Assembly: GCF_042680805.1 (NCBI RefSeq)
Contig: NZ_JBHUEM010000055.1
Coordinates: forward strand, 62,001-126,000
Direction of reading: 5' to 3'
DNA: 64,000 nucleotides
Source of the DNA: Bacillus_CJ salitolerans
Lineage (GTDB): Bacteria > Bacillota > Bacilli > Bacillales > SA4
This document shows positions 16,387 to 25,252 of the stretch, in pieces. The notes beneath the pieces were generated by a model. It was not told where the DNA came from. It worked only from the letters and a program-made list of their open reading frames with translations, and ran no database searches. Made by a program: the position numbers and the translations under genes. Position 1 is the first letter of the stretch; each line of letters starts with the position of its first letter.

Positions 16387-17490
16387 ATGGCTAATTTAAG
16401 GTCAAATGCAAAAGCTTTTATTCATGAAAGAGTTATCTATGAGTATATGATGAATAGGTTTGATGAAAGTAATTTAAAGATGAAACATATTGTTAAAGAT
16501 GGACGTTTATTGCACAAAGAGAAAACAATAAGGGTTTCAGCTCTAGCTCCAATTGATACATTATTCCCTGATGTTAAGTATATGAAAATTGAGGGGGATG
16601 GAGGAAAGCATGGAAGACCAGGAGAAATTAAGTTTATAACTTCTGATTTTAATTACCATAAGGATGAAATAGAAAAATTCAATGAATTTAAGAAACAGCG
16701 TGGTTGTATCATCGTATTAAGGCATGATGAATTACCAAAAGGTTTGTTAGATGTTTACAATGAAATCGATGTATTTGAATTAGATAGAAATGACTTTGAA
16801 AGATATGTTAAAGCTAACTTTGATTGGTACTTCCATAAGCAGTTACAAAGTAGAGACCCTCAGCATTATAAAATATGGATAATGAGCCAATCTCGAAATT
16901 TTTATAAATGGAATAAGAAAAGTAATGTCGAACCAGCTTTTCTAAGTGGGAGATGGTGTCCAAAAGAAAAGGGTTTAACTGGTTATGATATATCAAAAAA
17001 TGATAAGGTCATATTTGTAAAATTCGGTAGGGAATTCCAAATAAGCAATAAAGTTCAGAAATGCTGGAACGAAAGAGAAGAAATCTATCATAATTGGTAT
17101 ATTGATAATATTTACATTGCAGATGTAACACTTCCGTTAACTGATAGGAAAGATTATTGTGAATTTTATGGTAAGGATATAAATTCTCCACTTTGGATGA
17201 GTGAGGTAACAAGTAAAAAACTTTGGCCAAGAGTATTTGAATTCAAAAACAAATACACAATAGATTGTGATATTAATTTAAAGGAAATGTACAATGACCT
17301 TCCAAACATTGTACATCCAAAAATGTACTATGCTTTAACACAGCAAATGACAATGGAGATAAATGAATCACAGTACTCACAACTCCTGGAATATGTATTA
17401 TATAAACAGTCGTATATAGAGTTGGAAAATAGAATTATAAATACTATGGTTACGAAAGAAAATAATCAAGTAGGTTTATATGAACATTAA
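16387..17490 (+). CDS. Candidate restriction endonuclease next to a DNA methyltransferase
   Basis: A 367-aa protein that I do not recognise by name. Residues 69-82 hold EGDGGKHGRPGEIK; E80-I-K82 with the upstream acidic residues resembles a PD-(D/E)XK nuclease core. Near residues 270-290, PLWMSEVTSKKLWPRVFEFK resembles a PUA/EVE-like base-recognition module. It is convergent with a stand-alone DNA methyltransferase 92 bases away, the usual layout of a type II restriction-modification pair. Codon use is AT-rich, as in the rest of the island. ATG follows AGAGGTGTG. The nuclease assignment is an inference from context plus a weak motif. Confidence 0.55.
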   Translation: MANLRSNAKAFIHERVIYEYMMNRFDESNLKMKHIVKDGRLLHKEKTIRVSALAPIDTLFPDVKYMKIEGDGGKHGRPGEIKFITSDFNYHKDEIEKFNEFKKQRGCIIVLRHDELPKGLLDVYNEIDVFELDRNDFERYVKANFDWYFHKQLQSRDPQHYKIWIMSQSRNFYKWNKKSNVEPAFLSGRWCPKEKGLTGYDISKNDKVIFVKFGREFQISNKVQKCWNEREEIYHNWYIDNIYIADVTLPLTDRKDYCEFYGKDINSPLWMSEVTSKKLWPRVFEFKNKYTIDCDINLKEMYNDLPNIVHPKMYYALTQQMTMEINESQYSQLLEYVLYKQSYIELENRIINTMVTKENNQVGLYEH

Positions 17491-17550
17491 AATGGAGAAC
17501 ATAACTTTGATTTCTAATTATTTGGTAAACGTAATAATGGGGATTTGTCG

Positions 17551-17580
17551 AAAAAACAGTAACGTATTGTTGCTGTTTTT
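17551..17580. terminator. Bidirectional terminator between the convergent pair
   Basis: AAAAACAGTAAC pairs with TGTTGCTGTTTTT around a short loop. It serves both the candidate endonuclease (+) and the methyltransferase (-). Confidence 0.7.
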
Positions 17581-17581
17581 A

Positions 17582-18454
17582 TTAGGATGATAAGTTTTGA
17601 ATGTATAAGTGATTATTGGTTAAAATATCTCCTGCTTGTTTTAGTCCATATAGATTGATTAATTCCTCTAAATAGTTTCTATTCAATTCGAATCCTATAG
17701 CATTTCTACCTAAGTCATTAGCAAGTCTTAGAGTAGTTCCAACACCACAAAATGGGTCTAATATAACATCGTTTTTTAAACTAAATAAACACACTAGCCT
17801 TTTTACTAATTCATCCGGAAAGACTGCTTTATGAATAGGGTGCTTACCTGCATTAATCTTCCAGACGGGGTTAAGCCAATCCTTAAGTAGCTCTTTAGGA
17901 ATTCTGTTAAGTTCTTCGTCTTGCCTTTCAAAGATGGTTCCTCTGTCTCTATATCCAGGTTTTCTAAATACTAAAATGTGTTCAGCAAGCAGATCTGTAT
18001 AAAGAAATGGCGCAACTCCGAATTTTTTATACTTCCCTTTTCCAACAGAACCTCGAATTAATGCAACTTTCTCACCTTTTTTAACTCCAAATTTTTCCCA
18101 AATGAAATGCTGTGATAAATCAAAGTCCATTTCTTCAGTAAAAAAACTAATTAAGTCTGACTGAATTGGATATAATCTTGGTCTTCCAGTCTGTTTATAC
18201 TCTCCTGTCCTGACATCGGCAACATTAATACAAATATAAGAATCTTTCTTCAAGACCCTAATGCACTCATGGAAATGTACTTTTAATTGATTAATGTATT
18301 GTTTATAGGTCATATTAAATCCCAGTTGTTTGGGGTGGTCATAATCCTTTAAAAACCAATATGGCGGACTTGTGATTATTAAATCAATGCTACCATTCTC
18401 TAATTCTGCGATAGTTGAAGAATCTTTATTGTATACTGTTATATCCAAGGTCAT
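17582..18454 (-). CDS. Site-specific DNA methyltransferase, beta class (TSPPYW)
   Basis: A 290-aa S-adenosylmethionine-dependent DNA methyltransferase. The catalytic motif IV, TSPPYW, is at residues 28-33, and the AdoMet-binding motif I, DPFCGVGTT, is near residue 235. The order IV before I defines the beta group. TSPPYW is most often seen in N4-cytosine enzymes, though some N6-adenine enzymes share it. ATG at 18454 has AAGGGGG just upstream. It protects DNA if the convergent gene is the partner nuclease. The target site cannot be read from the sequence. Confidence 0.88.
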   Translation of the reverse strand: MTLDITVYNKDSSTIAELENGSIDLIITSPPYWFLKDYDHPKQLGFNMTYKQYINQLKVHFHECIRVLKKDSYICINVADVRTGEYKQTGRPRLYPIQSDLISFFTEEMDFDLSQHFIWEKFGVKKGEKVALIRGSVGKGKYKKFGVAPFLYTDLLAEHILVFRKPGYRDRGTIFERQDEELNRIPKELLKDWLNPVWKINAGKHPIHKAVFPDELVKRLVCLFSLKNDVILDPFCGVGTTLRLANDLGRNAIGFELNRNYLEELINLYGLKQAGDILTNNHLYIQNLSS

Positions 18455-18727
18455 TCCCCCTTTTTCTGAAATGAATATGCTTGGGAATGATTGTCCTATT
18501 ACATAGAATCTGGTAAATTATTAATCTATAAGATTTAACCTCATTTTTTATTGGCTACATCGAGAATTCAAACTTCCGAAACATTGAAAAGGTCTGAATA
18601 CTTAAACTGAGCAATTAATGTAACAAGGGCAAATCCGTTGGCAGCATAAATAATGATGATAGGAACTTTCTATTCCATCCGAAGCAAGACAACCGTCATC
18701 ATGCTCAGAACAGATGCAGAAAAATTT

Positions 18728-18776
18728 GGTGCCTGACCCTCGGTACACTAAAGTAATAGTGTACGAGGGACAGGTA
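18728..18776. repeat. Intergenic palindrome, family A, copy 10 (inverted core)
   Basis: GGTGCCTGACCCTCGGTACAC, then CTAAAGTAATAG, then GTGTACGAGGGACAGGTA. The core is in the opposite orientation to the other copies. It is the last family A copy in the window. Confidence 0.8.
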
Positions 18777-18788
18777 TTTTTTTCTTCT

Positions 18789-18809
18789 GGGACAAAGTCC
18801 CTGTTCCCC
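18789..18809. repeat. Short palindrome, family B
   Basis: GGGACAAAGTCCCTGTTCCCC. It follows copy 10 of family A in the 18455-18960 gap. In the same gap, about 18560-18725 on the minus strand has a short hydrophobic open stretch (IIIIYAANGFALVTLIAQF) that may be debris of a membrane protein. Confidence 0.55.
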
Positions 18810-18960
18810 ATTGCTTATGTCAAACTTTGCAGAAAATTAAAATACTAAACTCCTAATTTTGTAATATATGGTAGAATAATGTAGAATTTATACAGGGAAA
18901 TCTTAAAAAGAGTGAAATATTCAGAAGTTACTATTCTCATAGATAAAAGGAATGATTCCA

Positions 18961-19578
18961 ATGTCAGCAATTACAGAGGGTAAAATAACACAAGTTTTGG
19001 ATTGGGCATATGAGAAGGCAGTTAATGGCTTGCCTGGTACTGATACTGCTGCTGAATTAGCAGAAAGCTATCTAAGTAAGCATTCAAATGTTGAAAGTGC
19101 TATTGATAGTTTAATTAGATGGCAAAATGCAAAAGGTGCAACCAGTGGATTCCTTACTGGGCTGGGAGGATTAATAACTTTACCAGTAGCAGTACCTGCA
19201 AATATAGCTTCTGTAATGTACGTACAAATTAGGATGATAGCAGCTATAGCACATATGAGGGATTTTGACTTAAAAGATGATCAAGTAAAAACTTTTGTGT
19301 TTGTATGTCTAACAGGTCAAGCAGCGACAGATATATTAAAACAATCTGGCTTAAAGTTGGGTACAGCTTTAGCAACTCAGGCAATAAGGAAAATTCCAGG
19401 TGAAGTTATAAAAGCAATAAACAAAGCTGTTGGGATAAGACTTGTTACTAAGTTTGGTGAAAAAGGTATTATTAATCTTGGAAAGGCAGTTCCATTGGTT
19501 GGTGGTCTTATTGGTGGTGCTGTAGATGGAGTTGGAACTAATATAATTGGTAACATTGCAAAAAAATTGTTTGTCTAG
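18961..19578 (+). CDS. EcsC family protein
   Basis: A 205-aa protein of the EcsC family. It has the conserved GATSGFLTGLGGLITLPVAV, YVQIRMIAAIAHM and GKAVPLVGGLIGGAVDGVGT segments, two of them hydrophobic enough to insert in a membrane. EcsC was named from the B. subtilis ecs operon, but the family's biochemical role is unknown; members occur in accessory and defence-rich regions. ATG at 18961 is preferred over 18952 because AAAAGG (18945-18950) gives proper spacing only to the second. It stands alone at the left edge of the AT-rich island. Confidence 0.85.
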   Translation: MSAITEGKITQVLDWAYEKAVNGLPGTDTAAELAESYLSKHSNVESAIDSLIRWQNAKGATSGFLTGLGGLITLPVAVPANIASVMYVQIRMIAAIAHMRDFDLKDDQVKTFVFVCLTGQAATDILKQSGLKLGTALATQAIRKIPGEVIKAINKAVGIRLVTKFGEKGIINLGKAVPLVGGLIGGAVDGVGTNIIGNIAKKLFV

Positions 19579-19676
19579 ATAAAGATGCTATCTGGTTAGG
19601 CTGGAGGAGAGAGTCACATATGGAATTGGAGAAGGAGAGGGCAATATCTAATCCAAAACAGGGATTTCATTGATAT

Positions 19677-19871
19677 TTGTTTCCTATTACAATAATAATT
19701 TCATCAATGTTAATTTCAGGTTCAATCGGTTATACAGCTAATCAAATGGATGTCAACAATAGTGTTGGGGCCCCAACAGAGATTAATACTATGAAAAACC
19801 GAGTAAATGAAGCTAGAAATAATTCGTTAAAAGTAATTGAAACAGAAAGTTCAACGTTTTTTTCTTTTTGA
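19677..19871 (+). pseudogene. N-terminal fragment of a secreted coiled-coil protein
   Basis: A 64-codon frame starts with a hydrophobic signal-peptide-like stretch (ITIIISSMLISGSIGY), then continues with a polar helical segment (INTMKNRVNEARNNSLKVIE) and stops. There is no good ribosome binding site at the start. It lies directly upstream of other helical fragments and is probably one piece of a broken gene. Confidence 0.35.
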
Positions 19872-19889
19872 TATTCTTCAAATAAAAGA

Positions 19890-20238
19890 TTTAACTATTG
19901 TTGAGATTCACCATTTCTTGCTTAATTACTGCTAAGTTATCCAACTCAACCATTATGCTATAAATTTCATCAAGTTGGATCTGTGTTATAGCTAGATTAG
20001 TACGTATATTATTAATTATGTTAGCATTTATGTTACCTACAATAGGAAGATCAACAAAAGTGCCGACTCCTCTAGCGACGGTAATTACTGATTCTGATTT
20101 GCCTATTGCATCTCTTATAATAGCTAAAACATCATTTAGCTCCTCAACATTTTCAACTAATAAATTTACATCCTGGTTGTATCTTTCTAGATCGCTAATT
20201 ATTTTCGGTAGTTCATTTCAAATAGAACAAGAGTTAAA
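19890..20238. repeat. Segment bounded by short inverted repeats (possible inversion)
   Basis: TTTAACTATTGTT at 19890-19902 and AACAAGAGTTAAA at 20226-20238 are inverted repeats with one mismatch. Between them the coding potential is on the minus strand, while helical coding sequence of similar character lies on the plus strand on both sides. Confidence 0.45.
19891..20217 (-). pseudogene. Helical coding fragment on the minus strand, no start codon
   Basis: The minus strand is open for about 108 codons: NELPKIISDLERYNQDVNLL, a glycine-containing centre (ITVARGVGTFVDLPIVGNIN), then IQLDEIYSIMVELDNLAV, ending in TAA at the left inverted repeat. It has no start codon at its 5' end, where a TGA lies in frame at the right inverted repeat. 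It is therefore a fragment of a larger protein. The composition resembles a long helical secreted protein, but no family is recognised. Confidence 0.5.
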
Positions 20239-20755
20239 CTCCAACTTGATCTATCAAATTGAAGATTTAAGGAATACTTCTACTTCTGTAGAAGCTCATA
20301 AAGTCCTTGAACTATCTTCAAGTGTTTTAATTACAGTAGATAAGACTATAGCCCTTTTTAATTCGATACAGAAAATTGGTGAAAATACGCTTAATGCGAA
20401 TGCGATTCAATTTTGGAAAGAAAACGAATACAGTTCTGAAAATGGGCAAAGTATAAATGAAAGTATAGAAAAAGATTTAGATGCTTCTTTAGAGAAGGTA
20501 CAAAAGATACCTAATGAATTGACTCAACGATCTAAGAGTAGTATTACGTCAATAAATGTTCAAAAGGAGCTACTGACTATAAAGATAGCACAAATGAAAT
20601 CATAGGAAGTAAAGACTATTAAGGAAATCAATAAAGTCGTTAGTGGTACTACCAAAGATTTACATTTAAAGTTCCCAAAATTAAGTGAACAAGGAAACTC
20701 AATAAAGATTGCTAAAGCAATTAATACAAAAGAAGAACTTTTATATAATTCATGA
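20227..20755 (+). pseudogene. C-terminal part of a broken coiled-coil protein gene
   Basis: From the right inverted repeat the plus strand reads QELNSNLIYQIEDLRN and continues as a helical protein up to TAG at 20603-20605, then in the same frame EVKTIKEINKVVSGTTKDLH to TGA at 20753-20755. The open frame reaches back to 20018 only by chance, over the antisense of the minus fragment. Without a start and with an internal stop, it is a pseudogene. Further short helical debris (about 20835-20985, INYIKEMDAFFMIWAAEEED) follows before the next gene. Confidence 0.5.
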
Positions 20756-21063
20756 TTTGTATTGCAATCCTATAACATCAAATGAAACAAGACAAGAGAC
20801 AAGAAATAGATAAGATTAAAGATCATATTAATAACATTAATTGGTTTTGAGAATTTTAACAGAACTATTAATTAATTACATAAAAGAAATGGATGCTTTT
20901 TTTATGATTTGGGCTGCAGAAGAGGAAGATATAATTCATAATTTAATCAAGAAAACAAATCGTATGGATAGGCGTTCTTCATCTTAGAAGAATTTAGTAT
21001 ATCAATCGTTAGTAAATGGTAATGTGTTAGGTTTATATAATAATTAATAAAGGATGAGAAAGT

Positions 21064-22308
21064 ATGAAAATAAATGCTCTTAAATATGAGTGGCAAGAAT
21101 ACACTTGTTATATTGGAATAATAAATTACATTGATGTCTTGAATTTGATAAATGTGGATTCTGACTTATCTATGAATAGAGAGATTAATTCTTCAAATGT
21201 AAAGGAAATTATTAAGTATATAAAAAGCGAGTTAGAAGGATCATTTTTTCCACCAGTTATACTGAGCTGTAATGTACAAACTGAATTTGATTCAAATCAG
21301 CTTAAAATCTTAGACGGACAATTAACAATTATTGATGGACAACATCGTATTAAAGCAATTGGAGAAATAATAGAAGAAAGTGAAGGTGATAAAAGGCAAA
21401 AGTTAAATAAAGTAGTTTTACCAGTTTTAATAATTGAAGGACTTGAAAGTTCAAAACATAGAGAATTATTTAACATGATCAATGATAATGCAAAGACGGT
21501 TGATAGTAATATTTCAGTAAGATTCTCTTCAACTTTGGAAAATATACTTGGTTTAAAGTATGTGAAAATGAAAGGGATAAAAAGTGAAATTGAGTGGGAG
21601 GTAAAGCAATCAAAAAGTAAAGTAGTCTATTTACACATAGTAGAGAGTATTAAAGATCTAACTTCTACGTTAAGCGAATTTACGGAATCATTATATAGTC
21701 AAGAAACATTATTATATGATCAAGAAGACTATTATTTAGTAATTGAAAGTTTCCTAGATAGTATTTTCGAGTACATACTAAAGGAAAGAGAGTTAGATAA
21801 TCCTAAGGAAAATTTGTTTAAAAAGAAAGTTTTTATTAGAGCGGTTACAGATGAGGTTTGTGAAAAGTTAAAATTATTTTTACAAAGGGAAGATGAAAAA
21901 GATTTAGGGTTAATAAAAGCTTTGATTGAGGAAACTCTAAGCACTTTATTAAAGGAATTTGTAATTAGTTATAGGGGTGTTAAAACTGTAAAAGAGTCTA
22001 CCTATATATCAATTAGAAAGTTTTTAAGAGTAAATAGTACATTAACAGAATACACACATGAAGAATTAGAACCAATTCTACCAATAATAACGAGATTTGT
22101 GGAACAATACTATAACAGAGAAAATGAGTTTACCTATAGCCAAGATGAGTTTAATAATATAGAAAAATTTATTAAAGATGTGAATGAGCATAAAGAGGAA
22201 GTGATTAAGCTCGATCAGAGTAGTTTAAGTATAACAAAAGATACTTTAATAGATGAATTATTGGAACTACAGAGGGAGGAGCAGGTAGAAGATGAGGTCA
22301 CAAACTAG
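21064..22308 (+). CDS. DGQHR-domain protein, DndB-like
   Basis: A 414-aa protein with the signature DGQHR at residues 91-95 in the context LTIIDGQHRIKAIGEI, followed by LPVLIIEGLESSKHRELFNMINDNAKTVDS split over residues 115-150. DGQHR defines the family containing DndB, a regulator of DNA phosphorothioation, and other DNA-modification-associated proteins. It differs strongly from the DndB at 28850, so it is a distant relative rather than a duplicate. ATG follows AAAGGATG. It overlaps the next gene by 17 bases and is transcribed towards the dnd operon. Role unknown; a sensor or regulator of modified DNA is an inference. Confidence 0.8.
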   Translation: MKINALKYEWQEYTCYIGIINYIDVLNLINVDSDLSMNREINSSNVKEIIKYIKSELEGSFFPPVILSCNVQTEFDSNQLKILDGQLTIIDGQHRIKAIGEIIEESEGDKRQKLNKVVLPVLIIEGLESSKHRELFNMINDNAKTVDSNISVRFSSTLENILGLKYVKMKGIKSEIEWEVKQSKSKVVYLHIVESIKDLTSTLSEFTESLYSQETLLYDQEDYYLVIESFLDSIFEYILKERELDNPKENLFKKKVFIRAVTDEVCEKLKLFLQREDEKDLGLIKALIEETLSTLLKEFVISYRGVKTVKESTYISIRKFLRVNSTLTEYTHEELEPILPIITRFVEQYYNRENEFTYSQDEFNNIEKFIKDVNEHKEEVIKLDQSSLSITKDTLIDELLELQREEQVEDEVTN

Positions 22309-23608
22309 TCCTTTACATTGTCATACAAGTTTTATTTTTCTACTAAAGAAGGGATATAAAATAGAATTAGTAGAAAGGTTACTTGAATTAAATACTCTTA
22401 TAGAGGGTAAAGTCGATTCAAATTTCAACAATGTCATATTTTCTACAATATACCCAAAGCATGCTAAAGAGAATAAGTTTGAGCAGGCTAAAATAAGCTT
22501 TATTGAGCAGTTATATGATATTTGTGATTATATATCTGTCTTATTTGATTCACAGACTGTTATCTATATGCAAGAAATTTCTAAGGTTGTATATAATCTG
22601 GAGCGTGAATTTAGGGCATTAATAGAAATTTCTTTTTTAAAACAAAAAGGGAAGGACTGGTATAGAATCTTTTATCAAGATAATGAAAAAGAAAAGAACA
22701 GAATGGATAAACGACCGGACGTATTAAAAAAACTTGATAATCCATTGGATAATAGAGATTTTGTAGACTTGTCTAACTTTGTTAAAAGAAATGTAAGTAC
22801 TTCTAAAAATACTATTTATCAGAAGCTTGAAAGAATTGAGTACTTATTTGCCCAATATAAAGAGGATACCCAATCATATCCTGATAATTTTATTCATATT
22901 CTGGATAACCTTGAAGAGATAAAAAAGGCAACAGACTTTAAGAATCAAGGATTATCTTACAATAACTTATATGAACATTTAACTCCGGCATTATCAGTTG
23001 AATGGAAGGAGCTATATGAAAAACGAAACTTATGGGCTCATAATTATTGTTTACTTACTATCGAAGAGTTGAATAGATTTATATACCTTTCTAAAATAGT
23101 ACTTAGGAAAATCAGAACTGAAATCACTCTGTTAAGTATCTTATATGATGATAAACCATTTATTATATCTGGAGATGTAGTAAATGTAAACTTAAACAAA
23201 ATGAAATCTGAAGGAACAACAATATGTAAGTTGAAGATAAAATTAAATATAGGTCCTGATGAAAACCATCTTATAGAAATTACAAGAGCCACGTATAGAG
23301 ATATAATGAATATTATGAGGGTATTTGCGGATTTCAGTAACCAGAGAAGTCTTGGCTCTTTGCTAGAAAATATCAGCAATAATCCATTCTTAACAGTATT
23401 TCTTAGAGAAACCATTGAATCCATTATAAATGCAACCGATTTTAAAGGGAAATTGACATCAGAATTTGATGAGTTAAAAAAGGTGATTAGAGAGGAAATC
23501 TTTAATGAATTTGACTTAGAAAAGGTTAAACATAGTATGCAAAAGATTAATAAAAAAGAGTCTAAAATGGATGACGACTTAGATACCTTATTACAACAAA
23601 TCTTTTAA
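22292..23608 (+). CDS. HEPN-motif protein paired with the DGQHR gene
   Basis: A 438-aa AT-rich-coded protein with no named family that I recognise. Residues 245-250 are RNLWAH in YEKRNLWAHNYCLLTIEEL, which matches the Rx4-6H signature of HEPN RNases. A second helical domain lies before it (YNLEREFRALIEISFLKQ, about 101-118). HEPN proteins in defence islands commonly cleave RNA and act as toxins or abortive-infection effectors. It starts inside the end of the DGQHR gene, so the two are co-translated. RNase activity is an inference from the motif. Confidence 0.65.
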   Translation: MRSQTSPLHCHTSFIFLLKKGYKIELVERLLELNTLIEGKVDSNFNNVIFSTIYPKHAKENKFEQAKISFIEQLYDICDYISVLFDSQTVIYMQEISKVVYNLEREFRALIEISFLKQKGKDWYRIFYQDNEKEKNRMDKRPDVLKKLDNPLDNRDFVDLSNFVKRNVSTSKNTIYQKLERIEYLFAQYKEDTQSYPDNFIHILDNLEEIKKATDFKNQGLSYNNLYEHLTPALSVEWKELYEKRNLWAHNYCLLTIEELNRFIYLSKIVLRKIRTEITLLSILYDDKPFIISGDVVNVNLNKMKSEGTTICKLKIKLNIGPDENHLIEITRATYRDIMNIMRVFADFSNQRSLGSLLENISNNPFLTVFLRETIESIINATDFKGKLTSEFDELKKVIREEIFNEFDLEKVKHSMQKINKKESKMDDDLDTLLQQIF

Positions 23609-23646
23609 AATATATTAATGACAGTGCAAAGATTTTTTGTTCAAAT

Positions 23647-23715
<69 letters not shown>

Positions 23716-23751
23716 TTATATCGAACTAGTTTATTATACTGTTTATTTTCA

Positions 23752-24870
23752 TTACAGTTGAAAAAATATATCTAGCTCTTCTTTCTTAATAAAGGTAGAT
23801 AGGGAAATTCTCATAGTAGACCTAATCTCCTCGTCTGTTAATCCAATAGCATCCAAAACATGCGATGGCTTACTCGAACTACAAGCCGACCCAGTGGAAA
23901 CAGCGATAACAGGTGCCAGGCTCTTTACTAATAATTCATTATTCAATCCTTTAAATTGTACGCTGATAATCCCTGGTATTTTGTTAACTTTATCATTATT
24001 AATAACAATTTGTTCGCTGAATTTTTCCTCAAGGATTGAAATAAGGTAATCCTCTAGTTCCTTGAGTTTTTTAATATTATTCTCTAAGTTATTATGAGCA
24101 ATCTTAGCAGCTGTTCCTAATCCAACGATATTGTGAACAGCTAATGTACCGCTCCTAACATCATTTTCTTGTCCACCGCCATGAAGAAGAGGAGTGATTT
24201 TAGTAAGAATTCCATATTTATCTTTCCGTATATAAGTTGCACCAATACCCTTGGGGCCATGGAACTTATGGCCAGAACATGATAAGAAAGTAATTCCCGG
24301 ATAATCCTCTAGGTTGACCTCAACTTTACCGATAACCTGCGTTGCATCAGTATGGAAAAACACATTCTTCTCTAAGCATAAATTTGAAATCTCTTTTATA
24401 TTATTTAGGGAACCGACTTCATTATTACCCCAAATAATACTTACCAATATCGTACTTTCAGTAATAGAGGTAGAGACATCTTCTAGATTAACCCTTCCGT
24501 ATTGATCTACTTCTAAATAGGTAACAACAATACCTTTAGTCTCTAAGTATCTGCATGTTTCAAGTACAGATGGATGTTCAACTTTACTTGTGATAATGTG
24601 ATTCCCTTTTGAGGAATAGTAATCTGCAACACCCTTAATGATCATGTTATTACTCTCGGTTGAACCGCTTGTGAATATAATTTCAGAGTGGTCGCAGCCT
24701 AACAAAGAGGCAAGTGATTCTCTTGCTTCTTTAACTGCAACTTTCGCATTTTCAGCTAATGAATAATATTTACTAGAAGGGTTACCATATTCCTCCATTA
24801 TAAAAGGAAGCATAGCCTCCTTTACTTCAGGATGTATTTTTGTAGTTGCACTATTGTCTAAATAAAGCAT
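23752..24870 (-). CDS. dndA: DndA cysteine desulfurase
   Basis: A pyridoxal-phosphate enzyme of the NifS/IscS class, 372 aa. It takes sulfur from L-cysteine as a persulfide and supplies it for DNA phosphorothioation. The N-terminus MLYLDNSATTKIHPEV, the cofactor-contact segments TSGSTESNN and HTDATQVIGK, the Schiff-base Lys in SGHKFHGPKG (about residue 200) and the persulfide Cys in STGSACSSSKPSHVL (about residue 327) are all present. It is the last gene of dndBCDEA, ten bases after dndE. General IscS-type desulfurases look similar; the assignment to DndA rests on the operon. Confidence 0.93.
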   Translation of the reverse strand: MLYLDNSATTKIHPEVKEAMLPFIMEEYGNPSSKYYSLAENAKVAVKEARESLASLLGCDHSEIIFTSGSTESNNMIIKGVADYYSSKGNHIITSKVEHPSVLETCRYLETKGIVVTYLEVDQYGRVNLEDVSTSITESTILVSIIWGNNEVGSLNNIKEISNLCLEKNVFFHTDATQVIGKVEVNLEDYPGITFLSCSGHKFHGPKGIGATYIRKDKYGILTKITPLLHGGGQENDVRSGTLAVHNIVGLGTAAKIAHNNLENNIKKLKELEDYLISILEEKFSEQIVINNDKVNKIPGIISVQFKGLNNELLVKSLAPVIAVSTGSACSSSKPSHVLDAIGLTDEEIRSTMRISLSTFIKKEELDIFFQL

Positions 24871-24880
24871 ATAATTTCAC

Positions 24881-25252
24881 CTAAATCTCCATTTTTAATA
24901 AGTTTAGAAGTAGTTTCTCATAGTTTCCCGCATGTTTGTACTCATTTTCTAATAGATTAATTCCTCTTTCTAAATGAGCATTAAACAGATCAGGAAAGTA
25001 TTCCTCATCAGTTATGTTTCTTTTGGTGTGTTGGCGGATGAGAGCCTTATAGATATAATCATTTTCTCCTGTCATTACACTTCTAGGAATATCAATACCA
25101 GCTTTGTTACTGACTTGTTCAGGCATTGACGGGTCTCTTAAGGAAATAGCAACTGCAATTCGAGAGATGATATTCCAAGACAATCCAGTTGTACTCTGTA
25201 AATAAGTTAAACTTTCTCCTGTCTCTTTTGAGGTTTTTATTCTAAAATTCAT
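24881..25252 (-). CDS. dndE: DndE, DNA sulfur modification protein
   Basis: A 123-aa protein of the DndE family. DndE forms a tetramer, binds nicked double-stranded DNA and is essential for phosphorothioate insertion. Typical features are the N-terminal FRIKTSKETGESLTYLQSTT block, the TGLSWNIISRIAVAISL helix and the C-terminal HLERGINLLE. Length matches the family. Its ATG overlaps the dndD stop by four bases (ATGA), so translation is coupled. A second, diverged DndE is at 39135. Confidence 0.92.
   Translation of the reverse strand: MNFRIKTSKETGESLTYLQSTTGLSWNIISRIAVAISLRDPSMPEQVSNKAGIDIPRSVMTGENDYIYKALIRQHTKRNITDEEYFPDLFNAHLERGINLLENEYKHAGNYEKLLLNLLKMEI

Noticed and set aside
1262..18776. 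CRISPR array
   Set aside because: The repeated palindromes are kilobases apart, imperfect and separated by genes. There are no regular spacers and no cas genes in the window.
20018..20605. 195-codon plus-strand frame as a single gene
   Set aside because: The first 200 bases are the antisense of a better coding fragment on the minus strand. Only the part after about 20227 looks coding in this direction.
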